DNA from: Chloroflexi bacterium UBA4730
GTDB taxonomy: Bacteria > Chloroflexota > Limnocylindria > P2-11E
NCBI GenBank assembly: GCA_002404155.1
Contig: DHJC01000081.1
Span: 1 to 64,000, forward strand
Direction of reading: 5' to 3'
Length of the DNA stretch: 64,000 bases
Shown here: in pieces, positions 52,415-60,021 of the stretch
Position numbering within the stretch: position 1 is the first letter of the stretch
Layout: each line of letters starts with the position of its first letter
Program-made: the position numbers and the translations under genes
The notes under the pieces: generated by a model
What the model saw: the letters and a program-made list of their open reading frames with translations, nothing else
Database searches by the model: none
What the model was told of the DNA's origin: nothing

Positions 52415-52688
52415 GCCGGTTGAGCACGCGATCCACGAGATAACCCTTCTCGACGTCGCGCGCCTTGCACTCTGCCGCGTTCATTGGGCGCAGGACGATG
52501 CGGAACGAGCCCACTCGGACCCGCAGCCAGGTCCCCTTTCCCTCCAGCGATACGACATCGAGGTTATCGGGCCATGGCTCGGCGCTGAGCTCCTCCATCA
52601 CAACGCGCTTGATCTCTGCACCGACCGGCGTCTTGAGCAGCTTGGCCAAATCCTTCTGCGCAGATGAACTGAGGTCGACTCGGGCCAT
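52299..52688 (-). CDS. RelE/ParE-type toxin with a foreign C-terminal tail
   Basis: Residues 1-95 form a RelE-like mRNA-interferase fold (SSSAQKDLAKLLKTPVG, GKGTWLRVRVGSFRIVLR, YLVDRVLNRRDLERI). From about residue 96 the sequence becomes an Ala/Pro/Arg-rich out-of-frame reading of the IstA fragment, about 33 residues long. The natural stop seems to have been lost at the IS21 junction. The tail may or may not affect activity. It is paired with the upstream antitoxin gene. Confidence 0.78.
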   Translation of the reverse strand: MARVDLSSSAQKDLAKLLKTPVGAEIKRVVMEELSAEPWPDNLDVVSLEGKGTWLRVRVGSFRIVLRPMNAAECKARDVEKGYLVDRVLNRRDLERIRAAPAAARAAPGPRPALGPARAAAAVRARRHQ

Positions 52689-52697
52689 TGGGCGTCG

Positions 52698-53009
52698 TTA
52701 GCGGCCGCGCTTGGCGGCTCGTTTCGCCAACTTGCGCGGCCGCGGTTGCGCGTTGAAGAAGGCGCCGGCCTCGATCGTCCGTCCAGCCCGGCTTTCCCGG
52801 TCAGCCACCGCTCGACTGCGCACGAACTCGGGCAGGTGCGCGAGCGCCCAGTCCTCCAGCGCCGACGCCGTGCTCGCCGCATCGAGGGGCACCAGCACAG
52901 CCACCGGGTGGCCGGACCGGGTGATGACCGCTGGACGGCGGGTATCTACCACCCCCGCGACGACCGCACTGGCGCTGCGCCCCAGTTCCTTCACGTTCAC
53001 CACGCTCAT
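52698..53009 (-). CDS. Phd/YefM-type antitoxin
   Basis: The 103-residue protein has the Phd/YefM N-terminus MSVVNVKELGRSASAVV and a strand pattern RRPAVITRSGHPVAVLVP, with a basic C-terminal tail expected to contact the toxin. GGAGGT lies 6 bases upstream of the ATG at 53009. It ends 10 bases before the toxin ATG. Confidence 0.82.
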   Translation of the reverse strand: MSVVNVKELGRSASAVVAGVVDTRRPAVITRSGHPVAVLVPLDAASTASALEDWALAHLPEFVRSRAVADRESRAGRTIEAGAFFNAQPRPRKLAKRAAKRGR

Positions 53010-53026
53010 CTCGGCACCTCCGTCTC

Positions 53027-53060
53027 GATACGTACCATAGTACATACTCAGGTACGTACC
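53027..53060. promoter_or_regulatory. operator-like repeat upstream of the Phd/RelE-type pair
   Basis: GATACGTACC (53027-53036) and the palindromic GGTACGTACC (53051-53060) are separated by 14 bases that include a TACTAT -10-like element on the minus strand. Such paired sites are typical operators for autoregulated toxin-antitoxin loci. Confidence 0.55.
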
Positions 53061-53345
53061 GTCTCGCGGGCCATTCATGGCGGCCCAGGATCCAATGCCC
53101 GACTACTGGCTTCGCCAAATCCACCGAGACTCGCCATTCCCGCCTTGCCATTTCGGTGCGGCAGTCTTCGCTTCATGCTGCGGCCTGTCCGGTCGCGACC
53201 TCCTTTCGAGGTTTCAACGTGACGCTTCGACGTCGGGGTCTCCCCCTTCGCCGGCCACTTGCTACGGGGCTTCCTGGTCGTTAGCCCGGCGGGACTCACA
53301 CCCGCCGGTGATCGAGCCCTTCACAGGGCACACGTGGATTCAGGC
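53061..53345. other. intergenic segment without a recognisable gene
   Basis: Short frames on both strands show no family resemblance and inconsistent codon bias. No tRNA, hairpin terminator or long repeat was found. It separates two toxin-antitoxin-like loci. Confidence 0.4.
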
Positions 53346-54020
53346 TTAGAGGTCGAGGGCCTCTGCCAATCCAACCGCGATCATCGCCATGTCTTGTGTG
53401 AAGAACTGGCTCGGCCTTGGCCGGCTCTGCCGCTGATCGAAACGAATCGTGGCGTTGGGCAAGAACGTCGAGAGCACGCAAACGGCTTTGCTCCCGTCGG
53501 AGAGAACCGGAAACCCTTGGCCGCCTCGATTGGGGCTGGTTGTAGTTCTCACGCAGATCGCGCCTCCGACAACGCGGTTGTAGTCGTCGCGGCTGACGAC
53601 GACGCGCCGTTTTGTTTGTGGCGGGATACCCGCTGGCGGACCCGCGTAGTAGATCTGGGACCAGTGGGGGTAGTTGATCGGTCCGGGGACCGCGGACGGT
53701 GCATGTGGAGGTGTCCCTGTCAGCCTGGGTATCGCGAGCACATCGCGTACGAAATCCTCAACGGGTCGCAGCTGCACCGCAGTGAGGTTGCCGATCGCGT
53801 TTAGGAGCGTGGCCTTGGGAGTAGCGAAGAGCGGACCGGCGAAGGCGCCCGTGGCAGGAATCGCGATCCGTCCGGTCCCGGCCTCGTCATAAACGAGCGC
53901 GCCGCTGACGTCCTGGGTGTCTGCGTCATTCCACTGATCGTTGGTGAGGAGCAGGTATCCAACAGCACCAGACGCGGCCGGAGATACGAAGAAATAGATC
54001 GTTCCTCGCCGAATGGCCAC
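53346..54020 (-). CDS. MazF/PemK-like toxin with two related domains
   Basis: The C-terminal domain (about 135-224) has the PemK/MazF pattern RRVVVSRDDYNRVVGG, ICVRTTTSPNRGG, VLSTFLPNATIRFDQ and a terminal helix. The N-terminal domain (1-115) begins RRGTIYFF like a MazF N-terminus and looks like a diverged second copy. The protein (224 residues) is twice the size of MazF. It follows a probable antitoxin gene by 6 bases. Confidence 0.65.
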   Translation of the reverse strand: MAIRRGTIYFFVSPAASGAVGYLLLTNDQWNDADTQDVSGALVYDEAGTGRIAIPATGAFAGPLFATPKATLLNAIGNLTAVQLRPVEDFVRDVLAIPRLTGTPPHAPSAVPGPINYPHWSQIYYAGPPAGIPPQTKRRVVVSRDDYNRVVGGAICVRTTTSPNRGGQGFPVLSDGSKAVCVLSTFLPNATIRFDQRQSRPRPSQFFTQDMAMIAVGLAEALDL

Positions 54021-54026
54021 GCGCCG

Positions 54027-54284
54027 CTAGACGCCGCCCGCTTCGATGGTCCACTGCGTGGTCTGGAGCACATCCTCGTGCAGGTCGTCGTCGCCGGCCC
54101 ACGCTGCGTACAGCGAAGCCCGCTCCTGTTGGCGGTGCTGGAGAAGGCGGAACTCGATGCCGTCCCGGGCAAGCTCAGACACCACCGTGCCGATCGGCGC
54201 TTCAGCGGCGAAGCCAAGCGCCCGCTGCTGGGCGCGCGCGGTCCTGAAGACTTCCTCTGCGATGCGGACTTGGCGACCGGGCAT
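54027..54284 (-). CDS. putative antitoxin of the MazF-like toxin
   Basis: The 85-residue acidic, helical protein (MPGRQVRIAEEVFRTARAQQ...) precedes the MazF-like gene in the usual antitoxin-first order. AGGAGG lies 8 bases upstream of the ATG at 54284. No DNA-binding motif is obvious; the call rests on size, order and charge. Confidence 0.55.
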   Translation of the reverse strand: MPGRQVRIAEEVFRTARAQQRALGFAAEAPIGTVVSELARDGIEFRLLQHRQQERASLYAAWAGDDDLHEDVLQTTQWTIEAGGV

Positions 54285-54456
54285 CTTGCTTGCCTCCTGT
54301 AACAAATCGTGTGACTAACCTGCACCAGATACTGCCACACCCGTGCCACTGCCGCAACGGCCAAATTAGGGCCCTTTTCTCGAGAGATCGACTCCGACCC
54401 GTGCGCTGTGAGCGTGCGCCAGGGCCTTGACCGTGGACCAAAGTCAGGCGCTCGCC

Positions 54457-54522
54457 TCGAGCCAGTGTCGGTGCTCGGCTGCTGTTAGGGCGTCAACTCG
54501 GAGGCGTGTCGCGCTGACCCGA
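54457..54522 (-). repeat. 66-bp imperfect direct repeat, copy 1 (coding-like)
   Basis: It matches 55744-55809 at 58 of 66 bases. Read on the minus strand both copies encode RVSA(T/S)RLRVDALTAAEHR plus HWLE; seven of the eight differences are synonymous and one is Thr/Ser. Copy 1 ends in a stop four codons later. On its other side it runs directly into the tRNA-Val 24-bp repeat. Confidence 0.65.
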
Positions 54523-54543
54523 ATCCAGCCGGGTCCACGGAAG
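54520..54543 (+). repeat. 24-bp direct repeat, copy 2 (tRNA-Val 3-prime end, putative attR)
   Basis: Exact copy of 27903-27926 in the same orientation, including the acceptor 3-prime strand and six bases beyond the tRNA. Upstream bases do not continue the tRNA, so this is a fragment. No other tRNA part is present. Confidence 0.7.
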
Positions 54544-54656
54544 TCAGAGCATGAGAGAACCGACCGCTCGTCTGATCGTGAAGCGAACCTCATCTCGAAC
54601 TCGGCGAGGCGTAAAGCGAGCGCGGTGCTGAATCCTTGCTCCGCCGGCCCAGAGAG

Positions 54657-55202
54657 TCACCCGTCCTGGTCGACCGCGTCCATGTCCTCATCGTCCGCCG
54701 AGTCTGGCCGGGTCCGCCCGTACTGATCCGGTAGCACACCCCAGCCGAAGATCGGGACGATCTCGTGGGGCATCCGGCCATACTCCTCGATTGGATCAGC
54801 GTCGCCGCGAAGCACGGTGCAGCGGTGCTCCCAGCCATCGCCGAAATCGAACAAGTACTCGAACGAATCCCCCACCCCGAGCTCCGCTGCCCCGAGGGTC
54901 ATCCTGCTCTCGTCAATCTCGTTCTCGTCGTCTCTGAACTCATCCGTATCAGCCATCCCGATCACACGGCCGTCTGAGAGGCGGAACTCGTGCAGGTGCG
55001 AACGGTCCCAGCGTGCGAATGCGCGGTCGATCGCCGTCGCGAGCTCCGCGAACGTGTGGGTAGTGCTTGCGAGCAAGTCCCGGCCAGGCGGAGGCGAGAG
55101 TGATGCGCCACCCCTGGCCACGAGCGCGACACGCAGGATGATCCAGCGCCGAGCGATCGGCGCTCGCGCGGTGATTCTCACTGCGCGCCTGCGCGCTGGC
55201 AT
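54657..55202 (-). CDS. plasmid pRiA4b ORF-3-like protein
   Basis: The 181-residue protein has the conserved core of the pRiA4b ORF-3 family: TFAELATAIDRAFARWDRSH with HEFRL, then LGVGDSFEYLFDFGDGWEH and a following RCTVL strand. The function of the family is unknown; it is common in accessory regions. The ATG shares a base with the hicA-like stop (TGATG). Confidence 0.8.
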   Translation of the reverse strand: MPARRRAVRITARAPIARRWIILRVALVARGGASLSPPPGRDLLASTTHTFAELATAIDRAFARWDRSHLHEFRLSDGRVIGMADTDEFRDDENEIDESRMTLGAAELGVGDSFEYLFDFGDGWEHRCTVLRGDADPIEEYGRMPHEIVPIFGWGVLPDQYGRTRPDSADDEDMDAVDQDG

Positions 55203-55411
55203 CAGCGCGCCTTCCGTCCGCTGTCGGACCAACTCCAGAACTCGTCCCGAGAGACCTCGAGGTCGCGCATGAGGCGACTCAGGGCCTGCGGCCAGAACCC
55301 CTGGGACGGATGGCAGTGGACGGCGACCTTCTTTCCGGATCGATTCGTGACCATGAGCTGCGGAGAGCCTTCACCTCGCAGGTCTGTTCCGAAGAACTTC
55401 AGGAGGTTCAC
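55202..55411 (-). CDS. HicA-like toxin (divergent)
   Basis: The frame encodes a dsRNA-binding-like small protein with strand, strand, helix order (GSPQLMVTNRSGKKVAVHCH, FWPQALSRLMRDLEVS). In-frame sequence upstream of the GTG at 55411 reads LKYRELV, the typical HicA N-terminal helix, so the real start may be a CTG at 55447 (81 residues). It lies downstream of a HicB-like gene, the order seen in many hicBA loci. Confidence 0.6.
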   Translation of the reverse strand: MNLLKFFGTDLRGEGSPQLMVTNRSGKKVAVHCHPSQGFWPQALSRLMRDLEVSRDEFWSWSDSGRKAR

Positions 55412-55461
55412 CAGCTCCCGATACTTGAGCTCGGGGAGCGATGGCAGCTATGCGCCTCGGC

Positions 55462-55659
55462 TCAGAGTCGGATCAGCTCGACGTGTCGATCGGTCGCCCG
55501 CCGCGGCTCCTCCAGCAAGTCGGGGTAACGCGCCAGGAGCGCGCGAAGGTTGTCCTTTGCGTCCGCCTCAGTGGAGCCCTGTGCGGTGGCCCTCACCTCG
55601 GGAGCGAAGGCGATCCAGCCGTTCTCGCCCGCCCGCTCGGTCGTTATCGCGAGTTCCAC
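55462..55659 (-). CDS. HicB-like antitoxin
   Basis: The 65-residue protein has the HicB partial RNase-H-like fold: a first strand pair, GWIAFAPEVRATAQGSTEAD and KDNLRALLARYPDLLEE. No DNA-binding C-terminal domain is present. It precedes the HicA-like frame. Confidence 0.65.
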   Translation of the reverse strand: MELAITTERAGENGWIAFAPEVRATAQGSTEADAKDNLRALLARYPDLLEEPRRATDRHVELIRL

Positions 55660-55743
55660 GCATTCCTCCTAGGCCGGCGCTTGCTCAACACAGGATATCG
55701 CCGCGCCTCGCCCTCCTACCTCCGACTTGGCTCTACGCGCTCT

Positions 55744-55809
55744 TCGAGCCAGTGCCGATGTTCGGCCGCTGTTAGAGCGTCAACCCGGAGGCGTGATGCG
55801 CTGACCCGA
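55744..55809 (-). repeat. 66-bp imperfect direct repeat, copy 2
   Basis: Partner of 54457-54522. It covers the last 30 bases of the PHP-domain gene in a different frame and runs beyond its stop, so the apparent PHP C-terminal GQRITPPG is read through this repeat. Confidence 0.6.
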
Positions 55810-57159
55810 CCGCCGCCAGAGCGGACTGGTGAGGGCCTGCAGTTCGCCGCGATCGTCCGAAAGCTGCGCGCGCACGTAGGCCGCATCGCGCGGGACCGTG
55901 TAGCTCTCGGTCCATTCGTCCACGCCGGTAACAGCCGACGCCGCGATGGAGCCGACGTCCGTGATGAGCAGCATCGCCGCGCCTTGTCCGCCGCGCACGC
56001 TGACGCGCACCCCGTCCCCGCCGGGCTCGAGGTACAGCTGCGGCCCCGCGGGCGACGCCGAGACGAACGTCCGCGCCCCGCGGAGCGCGTCCAGGATCGT
56101 GTGCCGATCGAGCCGAGGGCCGGCAGCCACCCAGGTCGTCGGCGTACCGAGACGCTGCGCGTGTCGCGGGTCGGGATCGTGAGCACGCAGCAGGTGCGTA
56201 TCGCTGCCGCCGACCGCGGCGAGCCGTGCCCCTGCACGGAGGCGCGCCTCCCAAAAGCCGACGGCGATCGAGTTCAGGCCCCACGGCCCATTCCAGACCT
56301 CCACCGCGTGGATCGATCGCACTGTCGGGTACTCCCAGGGCGGACCGAACGGCTTCGGATGGTTCACGCTGACGAACGCGCCCGCGGCCGCCGCTTCGGC
56401 CATCGCCCGTTCGACCGCAGACGACTCGGGGGTCCTGAATTCCCACCACCGATCGGTCCCCCAGGCGTTCCAGTGCCCGCCGTAGGTCGTGACCTCGACG
56501 CCGGGCACGACGACGGGAGCACCGTTTCCGCCCGATCCGTACTCCGCGTGGTGCTGGATGTTGTTGTGGTCGGTCACGCCGAGGAACTCAAGGCCCGCCT
56601 CCGTGGCCGCATGCAGCATCTCGCTCGGCCACGAATCACCGTCCGAGTAGCGGGTGTGGCAGTGCAGATCACCGCGCCACCAACCGGCCCGCGCGGCGGG
56701 GAGCTCGGGTCGCCGCGGGATCCCCGTTCGCACGAGATCGTTCGGTGGAGCCGCAATCCCGAGGTCGCAACGTACCTCGACGCGCCAGTCGCAACCGCGC
56801 GGGCCGACCTTGTACAGGCCAAGAAGGACGTTCCAGGTCCCGGCGAGGATCGGGCCGGGAGCGTAGGGCGGGGTCGCCCAGTCCTCTCCGATGACGAGCT
56901 CGAGCTTGTTGCTCCCGCTCCACCCGCGGAAGCCGACACTCCCAGTACCGGTCCCTCGCGGATCGAAGATCCCGATATCGAGCGTGTTGCCGCCGAACAG
57001 CGCCGGGTCCGAGTCGATCTGATCGGTGTACTCGTAGCGGATGTGGAGCTGACGATGACCCGGCCCGATCTCGAACGGCACGAGCGAGTACCGCTTCTCG
57101 TCCACCGCGGTGAAGCGCCCGTTGAGGACGAGATCCGGCGCGCGGAGCGCCTCGGTCAA
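55780..57159 (-). CDS. CehA/McbA-family PHP-domain metallohydrolase
   Basis: The 459-residue protein has a beta-sandwich N-terminal domain (1-150) and a PHP phosphoesterase domain with DLHCHTRYSDG, GVTDHNN, VNHPKPFG and GGSDTHLL metal ligands, then a C-terminal beta domain. CehA-type enzymes hydrolyse esters or phosphodiesters. It overlaps the ABC ATPase gene by 4 bases, suggesting it processes the transported substrate. The last eight residues derive from a repeat and may be foreign. Confidence 0.83.
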   Translation of the reverse strand: MTEALRAPDLVLNGRFTAVDEKRYSLVPFEIGPGHRQLHIRYEYTDQIDSDPALFGGNTLDIGIFDPRGTGTGSVGFRGWSGSNKLELVIGEDWATPPYAPGPILAGTWNVLLGLYKVGPRGCDWRVEVRCDLGIAAPPNDLVRTGIPRRPELPAARAGWWRGDLHCHTRYSDGDSWPSEMLHAATEAGLEFLGVTDHNNIQHHAEYGSGGNGAPVVVPGVEVTTYGGHWNAWGTDRWWEFRTPESSAVERAMAEAAAAGAFVSVNHPKPFGPPWEYPTVRSIHAVEVWNGPWGLNSIAVGFWEARLRAGARLAAVGGSDTHLLRAHDPDPRHAQRLGTPTTWVAAGPRLDRHTILDALRGARTFVSASPAGPQLYLEPGGDGVRVSVRGGQGAAMLLITDVGSIAASAVTGVDEWTESYTVPRDAAYVRAQLSDDRGELQALTSPLWRRSGQRITPPG

Positions 57160-58214
57160 TGGAACGCGCTGCCGCTCGATCGGTCGAAGAGCCGGATCGC
57201 GCCCGGCTCGACCGCAAGGTGCACCGTGCTCCCGGGCTGTGGGCGGACCGCGGGCGCCGCGCGGACCTTCAACGCCTTCTCGCCAACGCGGACGTCGACG
57301 ATGACCTCGCTTCCGAGCGGCTCGACGGCGACGACCTCGGCCGCCTGGCCCGCGGTTCCGATCGCGATGGCCTCCGGGCGCAGACCGACCGTGAGCTCGC
57401 GGGCCGAGTGGTCACGCGTAAGCGGCGCGGGCAGCCGCCATCCGTCCGCGGCGACAAGCGTGTCGCCGTCGCGCGTCACCTCGAGGAGATTCATCGGCGG
57501 GCTACCGATGAATTCGGCGACGAAGAGATTCGCCGGATGGTCGTAGACATCGTCCGGTGTCCCGATCTGCTGCAGCTCGCCGGCGCTGAGGATCGCGATC
57601 CGGTTCGCGAGACTCATCGCTTCCGCCTGATCGTGGGTCACGAAGACCATCGTCGTCTCGAGCTGGCGCTGGAGCGTCTTGAGCTCGGTCCGCGTGTGCA
57701 CCCTGAGCTTGGCGTCCAGGTTCGAGAGCGGCTCGTCCATGAGGAAGACCCGGGGCTCGCGGACGATCGCGCGCGCGAGCGCGACCCGCTGCTGCTCGCC
57801 GCCCGAAAGCTGCGCGGGCCGTCGCGGGAGCAGATGTGCGATGCCCAGCATGTCCGCGACGTGGTCGACCCGCTTGTCCTGCTCGGCCCGGCTCATCTTG
57901 CGGAGCTTCAACGGGTAGCGGATGTTCTCGCGCGCCGAAAGATGCGGGTACAACGCGTAGCTTTGGAAGACCAACGCGACATCGCGGTCCTTCGGCTCCC
58001 GGCCGACCACGCTCGTCCCGGCGATCCGGATGTCGCCCCGGTCCGGCTCCTCGAGGCCGGCGAGCATCCGCAACGCGGTCGTCTTCCCGCACCCCGAGGG
58101 GCCGAGGAGCACGAGCAGCTCCCCATCCGCGATGTCCAGGGAGAGGCCGCGCACGGCAGGCGCGCCCTGCGCGGCGAACTGTTTCCAGACGTCCTCGTAT
58201 TCAACCCGAGCCAC
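57156..58214 (-). CDS. carbohydrate ABC transporter ATP-binding protein (MsmK/UgpC type)
   Basis: The 352-residue ATPase has Walker A GPSGCGKTT, Q-loop FQSYALYPHL, signature LSGGEQQRVALARAI and Walker B FLMDEPLSNLDAKLR, followed by a C-terminal TOBE/OB domain typical of sugar and glycerol-phosphate importers. The GTG at 58214 shares a base with the permease stop (TAGTG). Confidence 0.92.
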   Translation of the reverse strand: MARVEYEDVWKQFAAQGAPAVRGLSLDIADGELLVLLGPSGCGKTTALRMLAGLEEPDRGDIRIAGTSVVGREPKDRDVALVFQSYALYPHLSARENIRYPLKLRKMSRAEQDKRVDHVADMLGIAHLLPRRPAQLSGGEQQRVALARAIVREPRVFLMDEPLSNLDAKLRVHTRTELKTLQRQLETTMVFVTHDQAEAMSLANRIAILSAGELQQIGTPDDVYDHPANLFVAEFIGSPPMNLLEVTRDGDTLVAADGWRLPAPLTRDHSARELTVGLRPEAIAIGTAGQAAEVVAVEPLGSEVIVDVRVGEKALKVRAAPAVRPQPGSTVHLAVEPGAIRLFDRSSGSAFH

Positions 58215-59092
58215 TAGAGACCCCTCGTGCTGCTCATGAGCCCGCGGACCATGAGCCGCCGCGCACCAATGAAAACGGCCATGACCGGGATGAGATACAG
58301 GATCGCCATGGCCGCGATGACGCCGTACTGCACCTCGGTGTAGCCGCCCTGATTGCGCATCGCTTCGTAGAACGCGAGCGGCACGGTCTTCATGCTCTGC
58401 TGATCCACCAGGATGATGACCATGAGCACCTCGGCCCACGCGCTGAGGAACGATAGCCCGGCCGCGATCCCGAGACCGGGTCGCGCCAGCGGCAGGACGA
58501 TCTCGATGAGCGCGCGCAGCTTCGTTCGCCCGTCGAGCCACGACGCTTCCTCGAGCTGTCGCGGCACCGAGTCGAAGAACCCCTTCATGAGCCAGACGAG
58601 GAATGGCAGCTCGATGGTCGCGTGGATGAGGATCAGGCCGAGGTAGCTGTTCCGGAGGCCGAGCTGCCGCGCGAGCCCGTAGATCGGAACCATGGTCGCC
58701 GACAGCGGCATCGTCTGCAGCAGCAGGACCGCGTAGGTGATCCAGTCCTTGCGCCGCAGCTCGATGCGCGAGAGCGAGTACCCGGCAAACGACACCGTCA
58801 CGACGACGAGCAGCATCGTCGCGACCGAGACGAACACGCTGTTGCCGAGCGCGATCCCGAAATCGTGCTCGGTGAAGATGCGGATGAAGTTGTTGAACGT
58901 CGGCGCGGACGGCCAGTGGATGTACGCAGTCGCGTTCTCGTCGAACGCGGCGCCGAACAGCCACAGGAACGGCGCGAGGAAGAACGCGCTGACCGCGACG
59001 AACGCGAGATGGATGAGCAGCCACTCGAGCGGGTGCGCCCGTGGGCGCCGGGGCGCGTTGGTGCGGACCATCGAGCGAGCTGCCGCGGTCAT
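58214..59092 (-). CDS. carbohydrate ABC transporter permease (MalG type)
   Basis: The 292-residue protein has six membrane helices and the EAA coupling loop EEASWLDGRTKLRALIEIVLP. The family pattern matches MalG/UgpE. The ATG at 59092 overlaps the upstream permease stop (ATGA). Confidence 0.9.
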   Translation of the reverse strand: MTAAARSMVRTNAPRRPRAHPLEWLLIHLAFVAVSAFFLAPFLWLFGAAFDENATAYIHWPSAPTFNNFIRIFTEHDFGIALGNSVFVSVATMLLVVVTVSFAGYSLSRIELRRKDWITYAVLLLQTMPLSATMVPIYGLARQLGLRNSYLGLILIHATIELPFLVWLMKGFFDSVPRQLEEASWLDGRTKLRALIEIVLPLARPGLGIAAGLSFLSAWAEVLMVIILVDQQSMKTVPLAFYEAMRNQGGYTEVQYGVIAAMAILYLIPVMAVFIGARRLMVRGLMSSTRGL

Positions 59093-60021
59093 GCCCGGGC
59101 CCTCGACCAGCGAAGGTAGAACACGGCGAAGCTGAGGTTGAGGGCGAGCATGGCCACCGCGATGGTCGATCCGTATCCGACCTCGTGGGCCTGGAACGCC
59201 TCGTGATAGGCGTACAACGCGATGACCTCGGTCTGGAAGGAGGGGCCGCCGTTCGTGAGCACCTGGATGACGATGAACGTCCCGAACGTGGACATGGTGA
59301 TCGAGAGGAGCGTCAACGCCACGATCGGCCGGAGCATCGGCAAGGTGTGATCCCAGAAGCGGCGCCAGGCGTTCGCGCCGTCCACGCGCGCCGCCTCGTA
59401 GACGTCGCCGGGCACGGTGCGTAACGCGCCGAGGAAGATGAGCATCGTGAACGCCGTGCCTCGCCAGACGTTCGCGATGATCACGGCGAGCATCGGGGCC
59501 TGGCCGAACCAGTTCACCGGCCCGAGTCCGAACAGTCCGAGCGCCACGTTCAACGATCCGTAATAGAAGTCGAACATCGCGACCCAGAGGAATCCCGCGA
59601 TGAGGGTGGGGTCGACCCACGCCAGCAGCACAGCCGCGTACACGAAGTTCGCCGCACGGAAGCCGCGATGCTGCGCGTGATCGATGAGCAACGCCAAGCC
59701 GAGGCCGAGGATGAACTGCCCGATGATCGCGGACCCGACGACGAACACGATCGAGTTGACGATGACCCGCGCGAAGTCCGGGTCGCCGAACAGCCGCGTG
59801 TAGTTGTCCAGCCCGACAAAGCGCGGGTTCGCCGCATCGATCCCGACGAGCGCCCGGTTGGTGAAGCTCGAGCCGAGCGCCCAGAGGGCCGGCCCGACGA
59901 AGAAGAGTGCGAGGAGCAGCGCCGCGGGGGTAAGCCCGGCGAAGTACAGCCGGTTCCGCTTGAACGTGCGCCCAAGGCCGATGGAGCGGGGGCCGATGGC
60001 CCCCGCTCCGGCGACCGTCAC
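59089..60021 (-). CDS. carbohydrate ABC transporter permease (MalF type)
   Basis: The 310-residue protein has six membrane helices and an EAA loop YEAARVDGANAWRRFWDHTL. N-terminal features (LYFAGLTPAALLLALFFVGP, FVGLDNYTRLF) match MalF/UgpA-type subunits. The start overlaps the binding-protein gene stop. Confidence 0.9.
   Translation of the reverse strand: MTVAGAGAIGPRSIGLGRTFKRNRLYFAGLTPAALLLALFFVGPALWALGSSFTNRALVGIDAANPRFVGLDNYTRLFGDPDFARVIVNSIVFVVGSAIIGQFILGLGLALLIDHAQHRGFRAANFVYAAVLLAWVDPTLIAGFLWVAMFDFYYGSLNVALGLFGLGPVNWFGQAPMLAVIIANVWRGTAFTMLIFLGALRTVPGDVYEAARVDGANAWRRFWDHTLPMLRPIVALTLLSITMSTFGTFIVIQVLTNGGPSFQTEVIALYAYHEAFQAHEVGYGSTIAVAMLALNLSFAVFYLRWSRARA

Noticed and set aside
54457..54522. 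The 66-bp repeat as an RNA hairpin element
   Set aside because: The differences between copies are mostly at third codon positions and do not preserve the possible stems.
54716..54977. Plus-strand frames over the pRiA4b-like gene
   Set aside because: They are shadows of the minus-strand gene, which has clear family motifs.
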